Of a stretch of DNA of 64,000 nt, positions 43,926 to 54,639 are shown piece by piece (the first letter of the stretch is position 1; each line of letters begins with the position of its first letter). Made by a program: the position numbers and the translations under genes. This DNA comes from Myxocyprinus asiaticus (Eukaryota > Chordata > Actinopteri > Cypriniformes > Catostomidae): NCBI RefSeq assembly GCF_019703515.2, contig NC_059358.1:47068594-47132593 (forward strand). The letters run 5' to 3'. The notes under the pieces are model-generated. The model was not told the origin of the DNA and did no database searches. It worked only from the letters and a program-made list of their open reading frames with translations.

Positions 43926-44259
43926 GGCCTACAAGACAATAGAGCACATGGCAATGAAACCATCATTAGCCATGTGCTCAAACAAAAAGATAAGACATGG
44001 AGCATAAGTGTCCAGATCCTGACTCAGAAACAAGACTGAACCAGACACCATGCTCTGAACATGAGACACAGACTAGACAGAAGAGCACACGGCCAGGAAA
44101 ACAACCAAAGCAATGCGCTCACACAAAGACATAGAACATATGTGTCAGGATCCTGTCACCTTTGTCAGTCAGGTTTATTGTAGAGACATGATCCTGACAT
44201 TACCCCCCTCAAAAGGGACGCCTCCTTGTTTCATGTTTGACGTTTCCCTTTTGGACGCA

Positions 44260-44898
44260 TCAAACATGAAACAAGACCAACACAGACACAAAAAATAAAC
44301 TAAACAGGATGGAAACAGACCAGGATACAACAGACAGAACCAGCCAAGGGAGGGAGGTGGGGGAAACCAAAGGAGGTGGCACTAAGTAAGGGGTGGGGTC
44401 TGGTGGCCTATGAAGAGTGTCAAGGTAGGGGGTGGTGTCTGGTGGTCGGGGATGTGGCACTAGGTAAGGGGTGGGGTCTGGTGGCCTGGAAGGAGGGTAC
44501 GGGTCAAGGGTGGGGTCAAGCAGCCTGGGAGGAAGGTTAAAGTAGGGGGTGGGGTACAGCAGCCTAGGATGTGGCACCAGGTAGGGGGTGGGGTCCGGCT
44601 GCCTGGAAGGAGGGTGCAGGTCATGGGCGGGGTCTGGCGGCCTGGGAGGAGTATCCAGGTAGGGAACAGATCCAGCAGCCAGGGAGGAAGCCAGTGGGAA
44701 GGGGCGGATTCCAGTGGCTGGCAGCTTAGGGACAGGAGTGTGGTCCAGCAGTCTCAGAGTAGGGATGAGGACAGACAGCCTTAGGTCAGGGATGAGGTAC
44801 GGCTCCGGGATAGGGGCAGGAACAAACAGGGCAGCGACTGCTGACGAGGGACCGGACGGCGGCCGCTGGCAAGGGTCCAGACTGGGTGACAGACACAC
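44260..44898 (-). CDS. Proline-rich tandem-repeat frame of the gag-only LTR element
   Basis: 212 codons dominated by units of about 13 residues of the form PPDPTPYLVPHPR, repeated about seven times and matching a 39-bp minisatellite at about 44385-44690. It lies downstream of the Gag-like frame. It may be the C-terminal part of the same polyprotein in another frame, or a non-coding minisatellite that happens to stay open. The hydrophobic C-terminus (WLVLSVVSWSVSILFSLFFV) reads into the polypurine-tract region and is probably meaningless. No enzymatic domain. Confidence 0.35.
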   Translation of the reverse strand: MCLSPSLDPCQRPPSGPSSAVAALFVPAPIPEPYLIPDLRLSVLIPTLRLLDHTPVPKLPATGIRPFPLASSLAAGSVPYLDTPPRPPDPAHDLHPPSRQPDPTPYLVPHPRLLYPTPYFNLPPRLLDPTLDPYPPSRPPDPTPYLVPHPRPPDTTPYLDTLHRPPDPTPYLVPPPLVSPTSLPWLVLSVVSWSVSILFSLFFVSVLVLFHV

Positions 44899-45089
44899 TG
44901 GGCAGGCAGGGTAACGGCCACTGGGGAGAGGTCAGGAACAGCCACGGGGAAAGATTCAGGATAGGTGGCAGCCACAGGGGAGTGATCAGGATCGGCAGCA
45001 GTCGCAGGGGAGAGTTTGGGGTTAGTGGCAGCTGCAGGGGAAAGTTCAGTAACTATTGCTGCCCAGACATAGAGGAGGGCAGAAGGGAG

Positions 45090-45863
45090 TTAAGAGATAG
45101 TAAGCTCAACTGGCATACCGACCTCAACACATGGCAGTGTGGGCGGCAGTAGGGGAACAACCTCCATGGCCGAGGATGCTGGCAGCAGCAGGGGAACGGC
45201 CTCCGTGGCCGAGGACGCTGGCAGCAACAGGGGAATGGCCTCTGAGGATGCTGGCAGTGGCAGGGGAATGGCCTCCATGGCCGAGGACGCTGGTAGCGGC
45301 AGGAGAGCAGGAGCCCTTCTCCTCCTCATCTTCCGGACGGCCACCGCCTCCTGATGGGCGGCAGCAGGAATGGCTGCCACCTCCTGGTGGATGGAAGTGG
45401 GAATGGCCGCCGCCTCCTGGCAGGCAGCAATGCCAAAGAATGAGCTAGGACTGTTCTTCCTCCTCCGTCTCTTAGAACGGGTCATCTGAGAGCTGGGGAT
45501 CTGGCTGACCAAGGGTGGGAGCTTTTCCAGGAACAGAAGTTCGGGCTCCCCACGATGGAAAATGTGGTAAACAAAATCCCAGAAGTCCAGATTCCCCAGC
45601 TTTTCCATCTCCTGCTGGCTGAGAAGCTGACTGAGGCTGATGCTAAAAACCTCTTTCAAATCGGTCTCATTATAGTCCAGCTCGTCCACTGCAATCAGAA
45701 ATTCACAGGTGAAATCCCTCATGTCCGCATCCCCCTGATGGAACTTGTGGAGGTGGACAATCCAGACCATAAGCTGATGGGTGGAGTAAATGCAAGTGGG
45801 AGGTGGAAAAATGAAGATGCCCATCTTCTGTTGAGTCCTCTGTTGGCCAGTTCGTTCTGTCAA
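45090..45863 (-). CDS. Gag-like protein of the LTR element
   Basis: 257 codons starting just inside the 5' LTR edge. Residues of about 30-125 resemble a small Gag capsid domain (LHKFHQGDADMRDFTCEFLI, YNETDLKEVFSISLSQLL, LDFWDFVYHIFH). A basic stretch MTRSKRRRRKN follows. The C-terminal 100 residues are Ala/Pro-rich with tandem 13-residue units of the LLLPASSATEAVP type. It would package element RNA but needs RT and integrase from another element. No zinc knuckle is seen. The frame is intact, which for a repeat-derived ORF suggests recent activity or chance preservation. Confidence 0.55.
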   Translation of the reverse strand: MTERTGQQRTQQKMGIFIFPPPTCIYSTHQLMVWIVHLHKFHQGDADMRDFTCEFLIAVDELDYNETDLKEVFSISLSQLLSQQEMEKLGNLDFWDFVYHIFHRGEPELLFLEKLPPLVSQIPSSQMTRSKRRRRKNSPSSFFGIAACQEAAAIPTSIHQEVAAIPAAAHQEAVAVRKMRRRRAPALLPLPASSAMEAIPLPLPASSEAIPLLLPASSATEAVPLLLPASSAMEVVPLLPPTLPCVEVGMPVELTIS

Positions 45864-46507
45864 AGTTTGGTAGCGGAGAGGGCGAGGACACCTAGAAAGT
45901 GAGATGATGGGCTTTATTTAATTAAAAAAATCAACAAAACAAACAAACAAACAAACAACCCCGAAGGGGGAAACTCCAAAATCCAGGGCAGAGCACTACA
46001 GGACAGACTGGGTTCGATGCTCCGGGTGGAACCGACACACAGGAGAATCTAGCAGGGTGATAAACCACAATGAACTGGCACAAGACAAAAAAAACAATGG
46101 GGTTAAATAGGAAAGAAAATGAGGAGGGAAATCAGGAAAGCAGGTGAAGCAAATGAACTAATAATGAGGTAACAATGGGGTCAGGACAAGAGACAGGAGA
46201 GCACATGGCAAACAACTTAACAAGAACCATGTGCTCACAATAAACACAACAGACCAGACAGAAAGAGCACATGTCAATGAAGCCATCATTGGCCATGTGC
46301 TCAAACAAAAAGACAAGACATGAAGCATGAGTGTCCAGATCCTGACTCAGAAACAAGACCGAACCAGACCAAAGAGTCAGGATCCATACACCATGCTCGA
46401 ACATGAGATACAGAATAGACAGAAGAGCACATGGCCAGGAAAACAACCAAAGCTGTGCGCTCACACAGAGACATAGAACAAACGTGTCAGGATCCTGTCA
46501 CCACAAT

Positions 46508-46543
46508 CCTGACACACACACACACACACACACCCCCCCACCC

Positions 46544-46600
<57 letters not shown>
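46508..46600. repeat. (CA)n followed by (TA)n microsatellites
   Basis: CA repeats 46508-46533, a short C-rich bridge, then TA repeats to about 46600. Confidence 0.85.
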
Positions 46601-46604
<4 letters not shown>

Positions 46605-46619
46605 CTGTATATTATTTAG

Positions 46620-47800
46620 TTTGTCCGTATGGGTTATGAGGTTGGACCAAGGTTATTATCGTAAACTAAAACTAACTGTAAATAAACATTTTGTAAACAA
46701 ATAAAAATAAAAATTAGCAAAACTGAAACTATACTAAAATAAATGTTCATGGCTTTGAAAAAACTGAACTAAAATAAAAATAATCATAAAAATATTTCGT
46801 TTTCATTTTTGTTGCAACAGAATTTTAAACCTTTAAACCAACTATCATCTTAACACGAAGATGCCACTAGGCAGCGATGGCACGAGCAGATACATATTGC
46901 CCTCATCAGGGGCAGACTGGGAAGAGAAATCGGCCCAGGATTATACATCATGGAGAGAAGCAAAGCAGGTAGAAAACTAGGGTGACCAGAAGACTGTCCC
47001 GGTTTTATGAGGTGTGTCCCAGTGTCTCATCATTTCTCTAAAAAATTTAATAATGTCCCGGTTTCAGCTGTTAGGCTCACTGATTTTTATTTCTTTGAAA
47101 TTAAATATCCTCAGCGCCTTTCTTGATATTGTGTCTGATTTGCAATGACAGCAAAACATTTCAATTGCAGGGAAAGGAAGATATTTTATTGCATTGCACG
47201 ATGATTTGACGATACTTTCATTCTAGTTTTGCAGTAATCTGCTCAGAATCTATCTGGTTACCATGACAACGACTCACACACTTGGCGCTCTGTCATCATC
47301 CAATGCAAATTAGAAATGCCCAAATGAAAATGCATGTTCAACAAGCTGAAAGAAGCCGCCAATCTATTTCTTTGCACAACACGTGAAAATGGAATTGAAA
47401 TGTTTTTGAAATGTTCCCTTTCCCATGGCCACAGTCTTTAATAAGAGATTGCAAATCAGATTCATACAGCTGCATTTTTTTTTAAATAGTACAAGCACTT
47501 AAATGTGGAAATGTGGAATTCTATTTTAACTTTTTAATATTAAACTTTTTTTAGTTCCAATGTTGCAAATTTTGTGTAAAAATGTGTAGCTGACAAGAAA
47601 TTTCAAGAACTGACAAGTCATATCATTATTACACAATATGACATCATATGGATAGCATAGGCTATATGGAATGTGTACATTTTACAAATATCTAAAATGT
47701 GGTTCAAATCGTATTAAAAAAAATATATAATAAAATAACATTTCACATACTAAAAGATGTTATATTGAATTTAGCTACATATTTTAATACAATGTACGCA
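46620..47800. other. Non-coding stretch with dispersed-repeat scraps
   Basis: Motifs such as CCAAGGTTATTATCGTAAAC followed by AACTAAAA repeats (46640-46810) and AGGGTGACCAGAAGACTGTC (about 46980) are typical of fish interspersed repeats. No gene. (TA)n occurs at 47801-47827. Confidence 0.4.
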
Positions 47801-48079
47801 TACATATATATATATATATATATATATGGCTCAGGGAAAAACGGGGAATGTGAACCCAGTTGCAAAGAATGCAAGGAAGTCAGGGATAAAACAAAAACAA
47901 GTCTTTAATAATCCAAAGGAGAACTCAGGAGCAATGCCAAAATGTCAATCCAATTAAACAAAGTTCATGGCAGTAAAAATCCACAGGGTTTCAAAGAACA
48001 TAAATCCAGAAAAAAGTATTTCCAAACAATAACAGTCAGTAATCCACAGAGTCTCAGGAGCAACAGAGAACAGGTCTGG

Positions 48080-50440
48080 TTAAGCTGTTGATGTGCATGA
48101 GAGGAAACGAGAGGAAAACTGGGGTCCTCTATCAGTAACTATGTCCTGAGGAATGCCATATACTCTGAAGACTTGATTTATAACAATTTCAGACATTTCT
48201 TTGGCGGAAGGTAACTTGGGTAATGGGATGAACTGACATGCTTTGGAGAATCTGTCTACTTGAACAAAGATGGCAGTGTTACCTTGGGATGGCAGGAGTC
48301 CAGTGATGAAATCCATCGACAATTGGGACCAGGGCCGTCATGGGATGGAGAGAGGATGGAGCAGACCTTGAGGTGACTGGTGAGGGACCTTGCTTTGGTT
48401 GCAGGAGGCGCAAGCCGCCACAAACTCCTGTACATACTCCTTGATGGTAGGCCACCAGAATCTCTGTTGCAGGAACTCGAGAGTACGTTGAATGCCAGGA
48501 TGGCAGATAAGGTGTGAGCTATGTCCCCACTGAAGGACTTGTGAGCAAACCGCTCTGGGGACGAACAGGTGGTTTGGTGGTCCTCCCCTGGGATCAAGCT
48601 CTCGAATCTGGGCCCATCTGACCATGTTCTCAATTCCCCACCTGATCGGAGCCACAATCTTGGAAATCAGAATGATGGGGCCAACTATCTCCTCTCGGCC
48701 ATTGGGTGAACCAACTCGGGACAGGGTGTCAGGCTTCAGATTCTTGGACCCAGGCTGGTACGAGAGGGTGAACTGAAAACGGTTGAAGAATAGGGACCAT
48801 CTTGCTTGGCGAGGATTAAGTCGTCTTGCTTACTGGATGTATTCCAAGTTCTTGTGATCAGTCAGGACAAGAAACAGATGTTGAGCCCCCTCGAGACAGT
48901 GTCTCCATTCTTCCAGGCCATACTTCACCACTAACAGTTCCCTATCTCCGACGTTGTAGTTCCTCTCAGTAGGTGTCAGGAATGCACAAGGGTGCAACTT
49001 GTTATCAGCTCTCCTCTGAGAGAGGACTGCTCCTACTCCAATATCCGAGGCATCCACCTCGACCACAAATGGCTTCTCTGGCTCGGGGAGGACAAGAATA
49101 GGAGCTGAGGTGAAGCGTTGCTTGAGGTCTCGGAAAGCCTTTTCTGCGTCCGAGTTCCACAGAAACTTGTAACCTTTTCCCTTGGTGAGGGCAGAGAGAG
49201 GAGCTGCCACAGAGCTGAAGTTCCTTACGAACTTCAGATAGAAGTTAGCGAACCCCAGGAAACATTGCACCTCCTGCACTGAGGAGGGAGTAGGCCACTC
49301 TGCAACTGCTTGTACTTTCTTGGGGTCCATCTCGATGTTACCGGGCTTATTATGAATCAAAGGAATTGGATCTTGGTCATGTGGAACTCACACTTCTCAG
49401 GGTTTACAAACAGATGGTTGTCCAGAAGTCGACAAAGAACCTTCCTAACATGATCTGTGTGTTCATGAAGGGATCTAGAGAAAATCAAGATGGCATCCAG
49501 GTAGACAAAGACAAACTGATTTAGCCACTCCCAAAGGACATGATTGATAAAGGCCTGGAAGACAGCTGGGGCATTGGTGAGGCCAAAGGGCATGACCTGA
49601 TACTCATAGTGCCCTGTGGGAGTATTGAAGGCTGTCTTCTATTCGTCCCCTTGCCTGATCCACACTAGATGGTACGCATTGTGGAGGTCGAACTTGGAGA
49701 ATAGGGAAGCTCCCTGAAGTAACTCGAAAGCCGTGGCCATGAGAGGCAAGGGGTAACGGTTCTTGATGGCGATCTTGTTTAGGCCTCAATAGTCAATACA
49801 CGGGCAGAGGCCCCTGTCTTTTTTTCCCCACAAAGAAAAACCCTGCTCCTGCAGGTGAGGTGGAGGCTCAGATGATGCCAGAAGCTAGGGACTCCGAGAT
49901 ATACTTGTCCATGGCAGCCCACTCGGGAGGAGACAATGAGAAGATTCTGCCTCTGGGGGAACAGAGCCGGGTAACAGGTCAATAGTGTAGTCATAGGGCC
50001 GGTGCGGGGGAAGTGTGATAGCCCTACATTTGCTGAAAATGTCTTTGAGATCGTGATAGATGGGGGAACTTAAGAGAGGTCAAGGGACTCTTGTGACTTG
50101 GGAATAGGCTTGGGGGGGGGCTCAAGATGAGATAGGTGGATTGGCAGGCTTGGCCCCACTCCAGAACAGAACTAGAGACCCAGTTGATGTGAGGGTTATG
50201 GAGAAGGAGCCAGGGGTAACCAAGGACTAAGGGAAAGTTGGGGGACTCGGTGAGGTGGAAGGATATCTCCTCGCTGTGCTGGTCAATGGACAGACAGCAG
50301 GAAGTAGTGTGCCTAATTACCTCTCCAACGCCCAGAGGTCTTCCATCTACAGCAGTGGGAACAGGGATAGCCTCACAGGGAATATGGAGTTCCTGGACTA
50401 GACTTGAATCCATGAAATTCCCAGCTGCACCAGAGTCCAC
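48080..50440 (-). pseudogene. gypsy Pol: protease, RT, RNase H and truncated integrase
   Basis: Protease: MDSGAAGNFMD at the start of 50024-50440 (Asp-Ser-Gly active site). [22 protein letters not shown] then [13 protein letters not shown]. The catalytic YLDD is YLDA because codon 49492-49494 reads GCC instead of an Asp codon. RT connection and RNase H at 48830-49360: [50 protein letters not shown]. Integrase: H...H (LQWGHSSHLICHPGI) with CASCNQSK zinc motif (48338-48655), then [12 protein letters not shown]...[10 protein letters not shown] with the first Asp and [13 protein letters not shown] with the second; the Glu and the C-terminal domain are absent. The RT N-terminus (49600-49990) is frameshifted. 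Confidence 0.85.
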
Positions 50441-51610
50441 CCAGGCTTGGAGGGAGTGTCGCTGTTTGCCCCAGGAGTGTTGCAGGTAAGAGCATTCCAG
50501 CTTTGGCAGGGGGAGAGAGTTGGGTTACTCCCGTCGCAGACCTCCCCTGTCTGCACGGAACTGGACTTTTCCTGAAAGCTCGGGGAATGAGTCTCTTTAG
50601 TGTCCAGGTTGGCCACAGAAGAAACAGCAGCTCTTTCATTCGGCAATCACGCTCCACAGGTGAGATCCTGGTTCTTCCTAGTTACATGGGCTCCTGAGTT
50701 ACCTGGGCATCTTGGGAGCAGGGAGATGTATGAATAGGTTGAGTTACTGGGGTCAAAGGGCTGGCAGTGGGCTTAAGACTCCAATCCCTCTCTCTCAGAT
50801 GGTTATCTAACCGGATGGCCATGTCGATGAGAGTCTCGTGGTCATTTGGGGTTTCCCGGGTGGCAAGCTCGTCCTGAATGGTTGACGAGAGGCCGTTCTG
50901 GAATCAGACAATGAGAGCCTCTGCATTACAGCCACTGGAGGCAGCAATGGTCCGGAACTTGATGGCGTAATCTGCGACAGAGCGGTCCCCTTGCTGAATG
51001 GACAGGAGCTTCTTCAACCATCCTCTCCATGGCAAAGAGGTGTCGAAGACCTTCCGAAACTCAGCCACAAAGGTGTCATAACTTGCGCAGAAAGGGCTGC
51101 ATGCCTCCCAAACTGCAGTGGCCCAGGACAAAGCTCTTCCCAAGGGCAAGGTGATGTATGCGACCCAGGAATGGTCGGAGGGAAACAAAGAGGGCTGAAG
51201 TTGGGAGGTAAGGGCACACTGGATGAGAAAGCCCTGTCAGGTGCTTGGGTCTCCAGAGAAGCATTGAGGAGGTGGAAGACGTGGTTCAGCTGCTGGACCG
51301 AGACACGGCTGCGTGTTTTGGCACTCGGTGACTGAGGACGGCCTTGGTGGTTCAGGGAGCCATTGAAAACCTACTTGAGAGAGGTCATTATCTCGGCCAA
51401 CAGTCCATCATGTCTAGCCATCAGGGTTTTGTGTTGGACTAGAGCGGCCTCCTGTCGGGCCACGGCACCGACCAGCTCCCGAGCACTGGGGTTCTTTGCT
51501 GGGTCCATGGAAAGGCTCAGTTTTTCTGTCATAAACCGGGGTGATGCAAGGTCAAGGGAACTGAGCTCAGGGAAAAATGGGGAATGTGGACCCAGTTGCA
51601 AAGAACACAA
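50441..51610 (-). pseudogene. gypsy Gag, broken
   Basis: The N-terminus at 51610-51371 gives MTEKLSLSMDPAKNPSAREL and a helical QEAALVQHKTLMARHDGLLA, then a stop. Another frame (51188-50904) carries the capsid-like YDTFVAEFRKVFDTSLPWRG and LSIQQGDRSVADYAIKFRTI. Near 50610-50650 a CFFCGQPGH zinc-knuckle start is readable in one frame, as in nucleocapsid. It directly precedes the protease. Confidence 0.75.
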
Positions 51611-52015
51611 GGAAGTCAGGGATAAAACAAAAACAAGTCTTTAATAATCCAAAGGAGAACTCAGGAGCAATGCCAAAAAGTAAATCCAGTTAAACAAATT
51701 TCATGGCAGTAAAAATCCACAGGGTTTCAAAAAACACAAATCCAGAAAACAAAAGTATTTCCAAAAATGCAAAGTAAGAACTCTAATATTTACTATGTCA
51801 GGGGCTCCTTATAAGCATTCGTTTGGTGCCATTTCCTCAGATTTTCTGTAAGAGGCACAAACCTGTGCAGCAACCAGGGAGTATGGCCAACTATGCAGCA
51901 TCTTGTTCCCTTCTCTGGGAACCAGTTACATATGTAACCGAGATGTTCCCTTTCATAGTTCACTTCAATGCTACGTCATAGATGACACATTAGGAACAGA
52001 ATAATATAATGCCAT

Positions 52016-53965
52016 TCAACCAGTAGCTGCCTCGTTGAGGGGCCAAACCCATAACTTACATAAGTCAGGCCGGAGCTGCCATATACTGCCCCATGCTAGA
52101 ATCTCCCAAGGAACCTCCTCAAGGAGAGAGACCAGAGTTGTGTGAGAGGGCCAATATGGCACCTCCAACAAGAGCCAAACTTGATCCTCCTGAACCCTCT
52201 GCAGAACTATGTGAAGCATATTGATTGGTGGAAATGCATACAGGCACCCCGTCGGCCACTGATGCGGCAATCGATGCCCAGAGGGGCTGGGGGGCAAGAG
52301 GGAAAACCACAGGAGACAATACAAAGACTTGCTCAAGGTGAACAGGTCCATGTCTGCTTTGCTAAACCTCGTCCAGTTCTTTTCCACAATCTGAGGGTAT
52401 ATTGTCCATTTCCTGGGTCTCAGACCATGCCTAGACAAGAGATCCGCCCCCATATTCAGGTGACCTGGTATGTGTACAGCTCGAAGAGACAGTACATTTT
52501 CCCTTGGCCCCAGAGAGTGCAGTGTAACAGAGCACTACTGCTCTGTTGTCTGTACGAAAGAGGACATGGCTGCCCTGAATATCCAGAAGGAAATATTTAA
52601 ATTCCAAAAGAGAATTATATGGCATGTCAGCTGCTGGCCTATCCAAACCCTTCAGGCTGGATGACCTTTGTACACAGCACCCCAATCCATGGAGGAAGCG
52701 TCTGTGGTAACCGCTTTGCGGCAACAAACCTGTCCCAATGGAATGCCCGACTCCAGAAAGAGGGTCCATTTCCATGGCAACGGGACTCAGCGGCATCCAT
52801 GCATCACTTTGAAGGGACGATGCGCGTGATGTCCCTTCAAATAAGGGATGACTCGGTGGGTGATGTCCCTTTTGGGATTTCATCCAACACTGAAAATGCC
52901 TCGTAAGCAACAGGACCAGGGGAATGATAGCGGACACAGCAATCATGAGCCCCAACAGCCTGTGAAACATTCTCACAGGGAGAACCTCCTTGAACATCGC
53001 TAGGCACTGGCACAATGACTGAATGCAGGCTGGAGACAGGTGTGCCTGCATCACCAGCGAATCCAGTTCCACTCCAAAAAAAAAAAAAAAAAGTCTGTTG
53101 CCTCGGCTACAAATAACTCTTGTCTAGGTTGACTCTTAGCCCTAAACTGTCCAAGTGGCTGAGCATGACACCTTTTTCCCACTACTTAGTGGTCCTCATG
53201 GTGGCACGGTTACTCATCTCAATCTGGTTGGAAGAGAACAAATCTCAGTTGCCTCCGCGTCTGAGACCACCAATCCGCGCATCTTATCACGTGGCTCGTT
53301 GTGCATGACACCGCAGAGACTCTGCATGTGGAGGCTATTGCTACTACAACTTACCACGTGCCCCATTGAGAGTGAGAACCACTAATCACAACCACGAGGA
53401 GGGTACCCCATGTGACTCTACCCTCCCTAGCAACCGGGCCAATTTGGTTGCTTAGGACACCTGGCTGGAGTCACTTAGCACACCCTGGATTCGAACTCGC
53501 GACTCCAGGAGTGGTAGTCAGCGTCAAGAGCATGACATATTGATGTTGGGCAACCAGACTCTCTGAGTGGGCTAACACCAACCAATCATCCGGATAATTC
53601 AAAAAGCAGATGTCCTGGAGCCTTAGAGGGGCCAGAGCCGCATCCATGAATTTTGTGAATGTGCGGTGCAAGAGAAAGACCGAAGAGAAGGATGCAAAAT
53701 TGGTCCGCTTTTCCCCCAAAAGTGAATCTGAGAAAGTGCCTGTGCTTCATGCAATCTGAATGTGAAAGTAAGCATCCTTCAAATCCATCTTGACAAACCA
53801 GTCCCCTGGCTGGATTTGTGACAGTTATCTGTTTGTGCATCAACATCCTGAAACTACTACTGAAACTATTTCAATAGAGTGAAATTTAACTAAAATGTAA
53901 CATTTTGGATGCCCCATGTCCAAAATGGGATGCAAGCCACCATCCTTTTTCAGAACTGGAAAATA
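52016..53965 (-). pseudogene. DIRS#3 RT/RNase H/linker, broken
   Basis: Readable in order: FPVLKKDGGLHPILDMG (about 53910-53960), GDWFVKMDLKDAYFHI (motif A), ALAPLRLQDICFLNYPDDWL where YPDD replaces YLDD (about 53575), a SINE insertion, then VNLDKSYL, GVELDSLVMQAHLSPA, PVRMFHRLLGLMIAVSA, an RNase H segment (HVLFRTDNRAVVLCY), and the linker DLFTLSKSLYCLLWFSL...CLYAFPP...VPYWPSHTTLVSL (52016-52453). An 18-base A run at about 53077-53094 sits where the frame should read through. Several frame changes. Confidence 0.75.
53171..53527 (-). repeat. tRNA-derived SINE with 10-bp target duplication
   Basis: The head is at the right end. On the minus strand GACGCTGACTACCACTCC leads to a B box GCGAGTTCGAATCC (about 53490-53505). 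The body contains TTGCCTCCGCGTCTGAGACC and ACCCCATGTGACTCTACCCT, familiar from a common cyprinid SINE. GAGCATGACA flanks it at 53161-53170 and 53528-53537. Confidence 0.8.
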
Positions 53966-54278
53966 GTTCCATATTCAGGGTATAAAACAAATACAAGGAT
54001 ACAAATGTAATTCACAGAAAACAGAGTCCATACAGAAGAGCTTAGTTATTTCACTTTAAAAAAACAGATCTTATCAGTCTTTTGTAGACATGGAGCTTTT
54101 CTGCCCCTGTGACTTCAAAGCTATAGTCTGTGGTGACAGATGATAATTCTGCTTCATCTCCATGCTGAATGTTGAGCAGTGCTTTAGGCAGAGTGATCTC
54201 TCCCAGCAGAAGACAGTGCACATGCCTCAGGACAGATAAAGACATGGGAGTAATCAGAAAGTAATCAGAGGGAGAGCT
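53966..54278 (-). other. Foreign segment inside DIRS#3 RT, possible captured gene fragment
   Basis: The RT reading is interrupted between QRESGFYSS (about 54290) and FPVLKKDGG (about 53960). The intervening minus-strand sequence is open for about 65 codons (SLSVLRHVHCLLLGEITLPK, DEAELSSVTTDYSFEVTGAE), then TGA and AT-rich UTR-like DNA. The translation looks protein-like but I do not recognise it. Confidence 0.4.
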
Positions 54279-54425
54279 GTAAAAACCGCTCTCCCTCTGA
54301 GCAGGGGAGAATTTCATCAATTGCCCCTTTCTTCAAGAGAATGAATTTCCTGAGCTAAAAACAGAGCTTCCTGGGCAGTGACTACTGTAGGAATTGACCT
54401 GACTGACATAACCATGCTTTGTTCA
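54279..54425 (-). pseudogene. DIRS#3 RT N-terminal leader
   Basis: Minus strand: TVVTAQEALFLAQEIHSLEE then PAQRESGFYSS, the region just before the first RT motif (compare LLRKDAIEPVPPAEMKRGF in DIRS#1). A TGA separates the two pieces. Confidence 0.55.
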
Positions 54426-54639
54426 AATGACCCAATTTGATACCATCTGCAACTGTTACCAGGCTGATGAGCAGGCAGACAGTGGGGTTAACATAGGAAT
54501 AGCAGTATTTTCTTTTCTGCTATGGCGCTGAGTAACTACAAGTTGATGCCCATGGCATAATTTGGCAGCTGTTGCACCTTTGAAATTCCACATCCATATG
54601 CGTCCTCTCAGAACACAAGAGACAATAGTTTTTGGGGAA

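Larger units (their letters stand above)
42472..46514 (-). mobile_element. Gag-only, non-autonomous LTR retrotransposon
   Basis: The 5' LTR is 45858-46514 and the 3' LTR is 42472-44199. On the minus strand both begin TGTCAGGATC (the 5' LTR after a short variable start) and end TTGACA. Next to the 3' LTR the minus strand has a polypurine tract (TTTTGAGGGGGGTAA). Between the LTRs only a Gag-like frame and a proline-rich repeat frame are found, with no RT, RNase H or integrase. Both outer flanks are CA repeats, so it inserted in a (CA)n microsatellite. The 3' LTR is enlarged by about 1 kb of foreign sequence (42916-43925). Confidence 0.75.
47829..51771 (-). mobile_element. Ty3/gypsy LTR retrotransposon, degraded
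   Basis: About 200-bp direct repeats at 47829-48026 and 51568-51771 (both containing GGAAGTCAGGGATAAAACAA and GGCAGTAAAAATCCACAGGG) flank Gag and Pol on the minus strand in the order Gag, protease, RT, RNase H, integrase, the Ty3/gypsy order. The integrase C-terminus is missing at the left LTR, and the right LTR is cut by DIRS#3. Multiple stops. Confidence 0.85.
51785..54425 (-). mobile_element. Third DIRS-like element, truncated and diverged (DIRS#3)
   Basis: Minus-strand RT, RNase H and linker sequences of DIRS type, plus a terminus-like segment at 51890-52000 (GTTCCCTTCTCTGGGAAC, GTTACATATGTAACCGAG) resembling DIRS end/ICR palindromes. The recombinase and Gag regions are missing. It is interrupted by a SINE (53171-53527) and a foreign segment (53966-54278). 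It belongs to a different subfamily from DIRS#1/2. Confidence 0.7.

Noticed and set aside
53480..53535. True tRNA gene
   Set aside because: Only A/B-box-like head sequence is present, no cloverleaf or acceptor stem; it is the head of a SINE with a target duplication. The same reasoning applies at 3362-3445, 33180-33290 and 36010-36070.
54051..54320. Complete 89-codon gene
   Set aside because: Its first third reads as DIRS#3 RT leader (PAQRESGFYSS); only the middle part is foreign, so it is a composite frame.
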